A stretch of 64,000 nucleotides of DNA from Gp6-AA40 sp963741135 (GTDB lineage Bacteria > Acidobacteriota > Vicinamibacteria > Vicinamibacterales > UBA2999). Shown one piece after another: positions 60,746 through 64,000 of this stretch (the first letter of the stretch is position 1; each line of letters begins with the position of its first letter). The stretch covers positions 124,001 to 188,000 of the forward strand of contig CAVUHC010000003.1 in assembly GCA_963741135.1 (NCBI GenBank), in the 5' to 3' direction. The position numbers and the translations under genes were made by a program. A model generated the notes under the pieces. The model searched no databases. It worked only from the letters and a program-made list of their open reading frames with translations, and was not told where the DNA came from.

Positions 60746-61780
60746 ATGCGTTCGGCACATCGGAACGTCATCGTCGCAGGTGCGGCGCTGGTAGCCGCGC
60801 TCGCGATCACGGACATCGTGACGCTCGGCCAGGGCCAGGCATCCAACGAGTTCCCCAATCCGTACAAGATCGAAACCTGGGGTCAGCTCCCTGCCGGGCG
60901 CAAGATGGGCGCGACCTACGGGATCGACATCGATCGCGACGGCAAATCGGTGTGGGTGTTCGAGCGGTGCGGCGGCGCGACGTGCGATGGCTCGAACCTC
61001 GCTCCGCTTCTGAAATTCGATGCGTCGGGCAAACTGATCGCCAGCTTCGGCGCGGGGATGTTCATCTTCCCGCACGGCATCTTCATCGACCGCGACGACA
61101 ACGTGTGGGTGACCGACGGCCAGGGCAAAGGCGCGAAAGGGCAGCAGGTCGTCAAGTTCAGCCCGACCGGTCGCGTGCTGTTGACGCTCGGTAAAGCGGG
61201 CGTCGCGGGCGACGGACCGGACACGTTCAACCAGCCGTCAGACGTCCTCGTCGCGCCGAACGGCGATATCTTCGTTGCCGACGGTCATGGTGGCGACAGC
61301 AACGCCCGCATCGTCAAATTCAGCAAGGACGGTACGTTCATCAAGACGTGGGGTAAGAAGGGGTCGGGCCCCGGAGAGTTCGACACGCCCCATGGGCTCG
61401 TGATGGACGCGCAGGGTCGGCTGCTTGTCGCCGATCGTGGCAATAGCCGCATCCAGGTATTCGACCAGGACGGAAAATTCCTTGCGGAATGGAAACAGTT
61501 CGGCCGGCCGAGCGGTATCTTCCTCGATCGCGCCGGAATGCTCTATAGCGCCGACTCACAGTCGAACACGCCGACCGTGAATCCTACGCTCAAGCGAGGC
61601 GTTCGCATCGGCGCCGCGAGCGGCGGTAAGGTGCGTTACTTCGTTCCCGACCCTGATTCGATCGAGGCCGCCGGCGGACGCGAAGGGATTGCAGTCGATC
61701 GCGACGGAGTTGTGTACGTCGCAAAGACCGGCGACGGGGGGGTGTACAGGTACGTCAAGCAACCCTCGGGCACTCGCTGA
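60746..61780 (+). CDS. Exported NHL-repeat protein
   Basis: A 344-residue beta-propeller: repeated blocks such as FPHGIFIDRDDNVWVTDGQG, FNQPSDVLVAPNGDIFVADGHG, FDTPHGLVMDAQGRLLVADRGN and GGREGIAVDRDGVVYVAKTG give about six blades. Signal anchor at the N-terminus. Propellers of this group bind ligands or act as lactonases/lyases; no catalytic set is certain. Strong SD before the ATG. Confidence 0.85.
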   Translation: MRSAHRNVIVAGAALVAALAITDIVTLGQGQASNEFPNPYKIETWGQLPAGRKMGATYGIDIDRDGKSVWVFERCGGATCDGSNLAPLLKFDASGKLIASFGAGMFIFPHGIFIDRDDNVWVTDGQGKGAKGQQVVKFSPTGRVLLTLGKAGVAGDGPDTFNQPSDVLVAPNGDIFVADGHGGDSNARIVKFSKDGTFIKTWGKKGSGPGEFDTPHGLVMDAQGRLLVADRGNSRIQVFDQDGKFLAEWKQFGRPSGIFLDRAGMLYSADSQSNTPTVNPTLKRGVRIGAASGGKVRYFVPDPDSIEAAGGREGIAVDRDGVVYVAKTGDGGVYRYVKQPSGTR

Positions 61781-61804
61781 CTCTGCGGCCACCTCTGGCG
61801 CAGC

Positions 61805-61831
61805 GAGAGGCCAGGATTATCCTGGCCTCTC
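61805..61831. terminator. Hairpin GAGAGGCCAGGA-TTA-TCCTGGCCTCTC
   Basis: Perfect 12-bp stem with a 3-base loop, 25 bp after the NHL stop. No T-run follows, so it could be a terminator or an mRNA 3'-end structure. Confidence 0.5.
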
Positions 61832-61873
61832 CCTGGCGCGACGCGCGGAGGCGCGTTTCGGGATAATGGATCC

Positions 61874-63106
61874 ATGACCGCTGGTCGCGGGGCCACACCG
61901 CGCGTTTCTCTTCTTCCCGTCTTCCTCATTGTTCTCGTCGACGTCTTCGGCATGACGCTCGTCATTCCGCTGCTCGCCATTTACGCGGAGACGCTGAACG
62001 CGACGCCGTTGCAGGCGACGATGCTCATCTCGGTGTTCGCGGCGTGCCAGTTGGTGTCAGGACCGTTCATCGGGCACATGTCGGATCGCGTCGGCCGCAA
62101 GCCGATGCTGCTGATCAGCCAGATCGGGACCTTGATCGGCTTCATCGTGATGGCGCGGGCCCACGTCTTGTGGATGCTGTACCTCGCGCGCGTGCTCGAC
62201 GGATCGACGGCCGGGAACCTTTCGCTCGCGCAGGCCTACATTTCCGACCACACCGAACCGAGCCAGCGCGCCAAATCCTTCGGGTTGATCGGCATTGCCT
62301 TTGGCATTGGCTTCTTCATTGGCCCTTCGCTGACAGGGTACCTGTCGGCGAAGTACAGTCTGACGACGCCGATCTACCTGGCGGCGTGCATGTCGGCGCT
62401 GAGCATTCTCTGCACGGCAACGCTGCTGAAAGGCGGCCGCCAGTCTCACCACGCGTTCGATGACCGCGAAGGGGCGTTCCAGTGGAAGACCTATGCGAAG
62501 TACTTCACCCGCCCGGGTCTTCGCGAGCGGCTGTTTCAGTTTCTGTTCTTCATCACGTCCTTTTCGTTGTTCATCTCGGGTTTTGCGCTGTTTGCCGAGC
62601 GTCGCTTCACGTACCAAGGGCATCCGTTCGGGCCCCGCGAGATCGGGTATGTCTTCGGCTACGTCGGGTTTCTCGGGATCATCCTGCAGGGCGGGCTGAT
62701 CGGACGCCTGGTGAAGCGCTTCGGCGAGTCGACGCTGGTTGCCGCAGGATTCGTGGCGCTGGTGATTGGCTACTTCGGTCTCGGGATTGCGTCGTCTTTT
62801 GGGCTGCTGGTCGTGACGGGGACGCTGGCAGCGTTCGGCAATGGCGTGATCCGCCCGGCGCTGACCAGCCTGATCACGCAGCAGGCCGGAAGACAGGAGC
62901 AGGGTGTGGTGCTCGGCATTACGCAGTCGCTGATGTCGATGGCGTCAATCGTGGCGCCGATCGTCGCCGGCCTGCTGATCGAGCACCGGATGCTGACCGC
63001 GTGGGCGTGGGTCGCCGCGGGCCTCGCGGCGATCGGAGTGGCGTTGTCGCGCGAAGGGTTGACGTTCTACGCGACGGCTTCAGCCGACTCGATCGGCACG
63101 CCCTGA
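61874..63106 (+). CDS. MFS drug-type exporter (TetA-like)
   Basis: A 410-residue protein with about twelve membrane helices. The MFS signature GHMSDRVGRKP is in the loop between helices 2 and 3 and LARVLDGSTAGNLSLAQAYISD follows, as in TetA/DHA1 antiporters. It likely expels a small hydrophobic compound in exchange for protons. Its 3' end overlaps the convergent OsmC gene by 40 bp. Confidence 0.87.
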   Translation: MTAGRGATPRVSLLPVFLIVLVDVFGMTLVIPLLAIYAETLNATPLQATMLISVFAACQLVSGPFIGHMSDRVGRKPMLLISQIGTLIGFIVMARAHVLWMLYLARVLDGSTAGNLSLAQAYISDHTEPSQRAKSFGLIGIAFGIGFFIGPSLTGYLSAKYSLTTPIYLAACMSALSILCTATLLKGGRQSHHAFDDREGAFQWKTYAKYFTRPGLRERLFQFLFFITSFSLFISGFALFAERRFTYQGHPFGPREIGYVFGYVGFLGIILQGGLIGRLVKRFGESTLVAAGFVALVIGYFGLGIASSFGLLVVTGTLAAFGNGVIRPALTSLITQQAGRQEQGVVLGITQSLMSMASIVAPIVAGLLIEHRMLTAWAWVAAGLAAIGVALSREGLTFYATASADSIGTP

Positions 63107-63501
63107 TACGAGATCGCGATTGGGGCAACCTGCCGCAGCGTGTTCATCACCTGGCAGGCGCGCTCGGCAATCGTGATCAGCTTGCGCGCGAGGTCCGCAT
63201 CGCCGCATTCGGCGGTCACGTCCACCGTGAACGCCGTGAAGCGTTCGGGCGATCCGTTCAGTGTTCCGGTCACCGCCACCTTCACATTCGTCATCGGCGC
63301 TTCGCGTTCCCGGATCGCGCCGAGGAGGTGGCTCGTAAAGCAGCCGCCGAGCGCGACGGGCACGTATTCGCCGCCCGCCGGACCCAGGTCGAGTCCGCCC
63401 TTGGCGACGCCGCGATCCACCAGCAGCGTATGAGTCCGGACGACCGCCCGCGACGTGGTGTGATTGACGTGCTCGATGTTGACCTTGAAGGTCGTGCTCA
63501 T
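63067..63501 (-). CDS. OsmC/Ohr-family peroxidase
   Basis: A 144-residue cytoplasmic protein with the two redox Cys of the family, in ALGGCFTSHLL and ITIAERACQVMNTL. Reduces organic hydroperoxides with thiols. Overlaps the MFS gene tail to tail. Confidence 0.88.
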   Translation of the reverse strand: MSTTFKVNIEHVNHTTSRAVVRTHTLLVDRGVAKGGLDLGPAGGEYVPVALGGCFTSHLLGAIREREAPMTNVKVAVTGTLNGSPERFTAFTVDVTAECGDADLARKLITIAERACQVMNTLRQVAPIAISYQGVPIESAEAVA

Positions 63502-63515
63502 GAGGTAAGTCTATT

Positions 63516-63662
63516 TCAGACCGGCTGTCCGCGGATGACCCGGATCAGCAGGAATACGATCGCGATGACGAGAAGGATATGCAGCCATCCGCCGAGCGTG
63601 GTGGTCGTTACCATCCCGAGAAGCCACAGCGCGACAAGCAGAACCACAAGAAACATCAACAT
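63516..63662 (-). CDS. Small two-helix membrane protein (lmo0937-like)
   Basis: A 48-residue protein made of two hydrophobic helices with a short turn (TTTTLGGWLHI) and a basic tail. Short proteins of this build, often called lmo0937 or DUF5670 family, are common stress-linked membrane peptides. The ATG at 63662 follows GAGGGAA. Lies 14 bp before the OsmC stop-side, on the same strand upstream. Confidence 0.65.
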   Translation of the reverse strand: MLMFLVVLLVALWLLGMVTTTTLGGWLHILLVIAIVFLLIRVIRGQPV

Positions 63663-63721
63663 GGGCGTTCCCTCGGTCCGGGATGTGCACAAGCGATGCC
63701 CAGCGGCTCCCAATGACCTCC

Positions 63722-64000
63722 CTACGCAGAAACGACCCGGTTCCGGAGGATCCCTATTCCCTCAACCTCTGTTTCCATTTGATCGCCGACTTTGAGCCAT
63801 TCCTGCGGTGTGCGTCCCATTCCGACGCCTTCGGGCGTGCCCGTCGAGATGATGTCACCCGGCTCGAGCGTGCAGCCGAGTGACAGAACCTCGATTGTCT
63901 GGTCGATCGGGAAGATCATGTCGGCGGTGCTGCCGTTCTGTTTTTCGACCCCGTTGACGCGGAGCTTGACACTTTTCTGCTGGGGATCGCCGTACTCGTC
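63722..64000 (-). CDS. Fumarylacetoacetate hydrolase family protein (5' part outside the window)
   Basis: Only the C-terminal 92 residues are seen: QTIEVLSLGCTLEPGDIISTGTPEGVGMG and the end typical of FAH-family hydrolases/decarboxylases of aromatic breakdown. The GTPEGVG block is diagnostic. Metal-binding N-terminal residues are outside the window. It lies at the edge, so length and operon cannot be judged. Confidence 0.85.
   Translation of the reverse strand, partial: DEYGDPQQKSVKLRVNGVEKQNGSTADMIFPIDQTIEVLSLGCTLEPGDIISTGTPEGVGMGRTPQEWLKVGDQMETEVEGIGILRNRVVSA

Noticed and set aside
1..64000. tRNA, rRNA, CRISPR, transposase, prophage or integrase
   Set aside because: Looked for by eye; no cloverleaf-like sequence, no regularly spaced repeat of 25-40 bp, and no mobile-element protein found.

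Overview
This window is high-GC chromosomal DNA from a bacterium that looks like an acidobacterium, probably of the Vicinamibacteria. The pointers are an ECF sigma factor of the Acidobacteria/Planctomycetes-expanded type beside a Ser/Thr kinase with a long C-terminal repeat region, secreted DUF1080, DUF6152 and DUF1207 proteins, many c-type cytochromes, and short 7-9 bp tandem repeats between genes. The assignment rests on gene content only. I see no rRNA, tRNA, CRISPR array, transposase, integrase or phage gene.

Layout. 1-11.2 kb: end of a P-type cation ATPase, a PAS sensor kinase, a lone receiver protein, an NtrC-type sigma-54 activator, then housekeeping and envelope genes (L,D-transpeptidase, SDR, HEAT-like protein, CPBP protease, aldo/keto reductase). 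11.3-15.6 kb: a MacAB-like ABC exporter operon. 15.9-18.9 kb: a second PAS kinase and NtrC activator in head-to-head orientation, plus a universal stress protein. 20.1-28.5 kb: a cytochrome island holding 26 predicted c-hemes. It comprises a Rieske/cytochrome b/octaheme c quinol complex, a hexaheme NapC/NirT-like quinol dehydrogenase, two paralogous monoheme cytochromes, and a decaheme MtrA/PioA-like cytochrome with its MtrB/PioB-like outer-membrane barrel. Together these could carry electrons from quinol across the periplasm and outer membrane, or inward. 28.6-32.4 kb: a beta-CASP hydrolase, a second universal stress protein, a cytochrome c'-like protein and two small membrane proteins. 32.4-36.9 kb: a sulfur-flavoured set (TsdA-like dihaem cytochrome, DsrE-like Tat protein, DUF442-like phosphatase, TauE exporter plus DUF1634, two YeeE/YedE halves). 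37-49.9 kb: mixed secreted and metabolic genes. 50-59.9 kb: a signalling region with two ATP/ADP-translocase-like transporters around a membrane-anchored Ser/Thr kinase, a second kinase, two small secreted proteins and an ECF sigma factor. 60-64 kb: phosphatase, NHL protein, MFS exporter, OsmC and a partial FAH-family gene.

Regulation. Two patterns emerge from the bases themselves. (1) Both universal stress genes have sigma-54 (-24/-12) sequences of the form TGGTACGGAC-N2-TGCT. Behind each lies a GCGGA..TCCGC palindrome, also about 95 bp from a weaker sigma-54-like sequence of the divergent neighbour. Related palindromes sit about 30 bp before the lone receiver gene and the first NtrC gene. 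(2) A bipartite motif, TGCGGGG-N12-TGACGCGTT, occurs with identical spacing before three genes around the kinases and the ECF sigma factor. In one case it is built into the last codons of a kinase gene. This looks like an ECF-sigma promoter regulon.

Data quality. Many genes are broken by single-base shifts with every conserved domain intact on both sides, and nearly all are +1 insertions. I read these as sequencing or assembly indels rather than true pseudogenes, and annotate each such gene over its full span.
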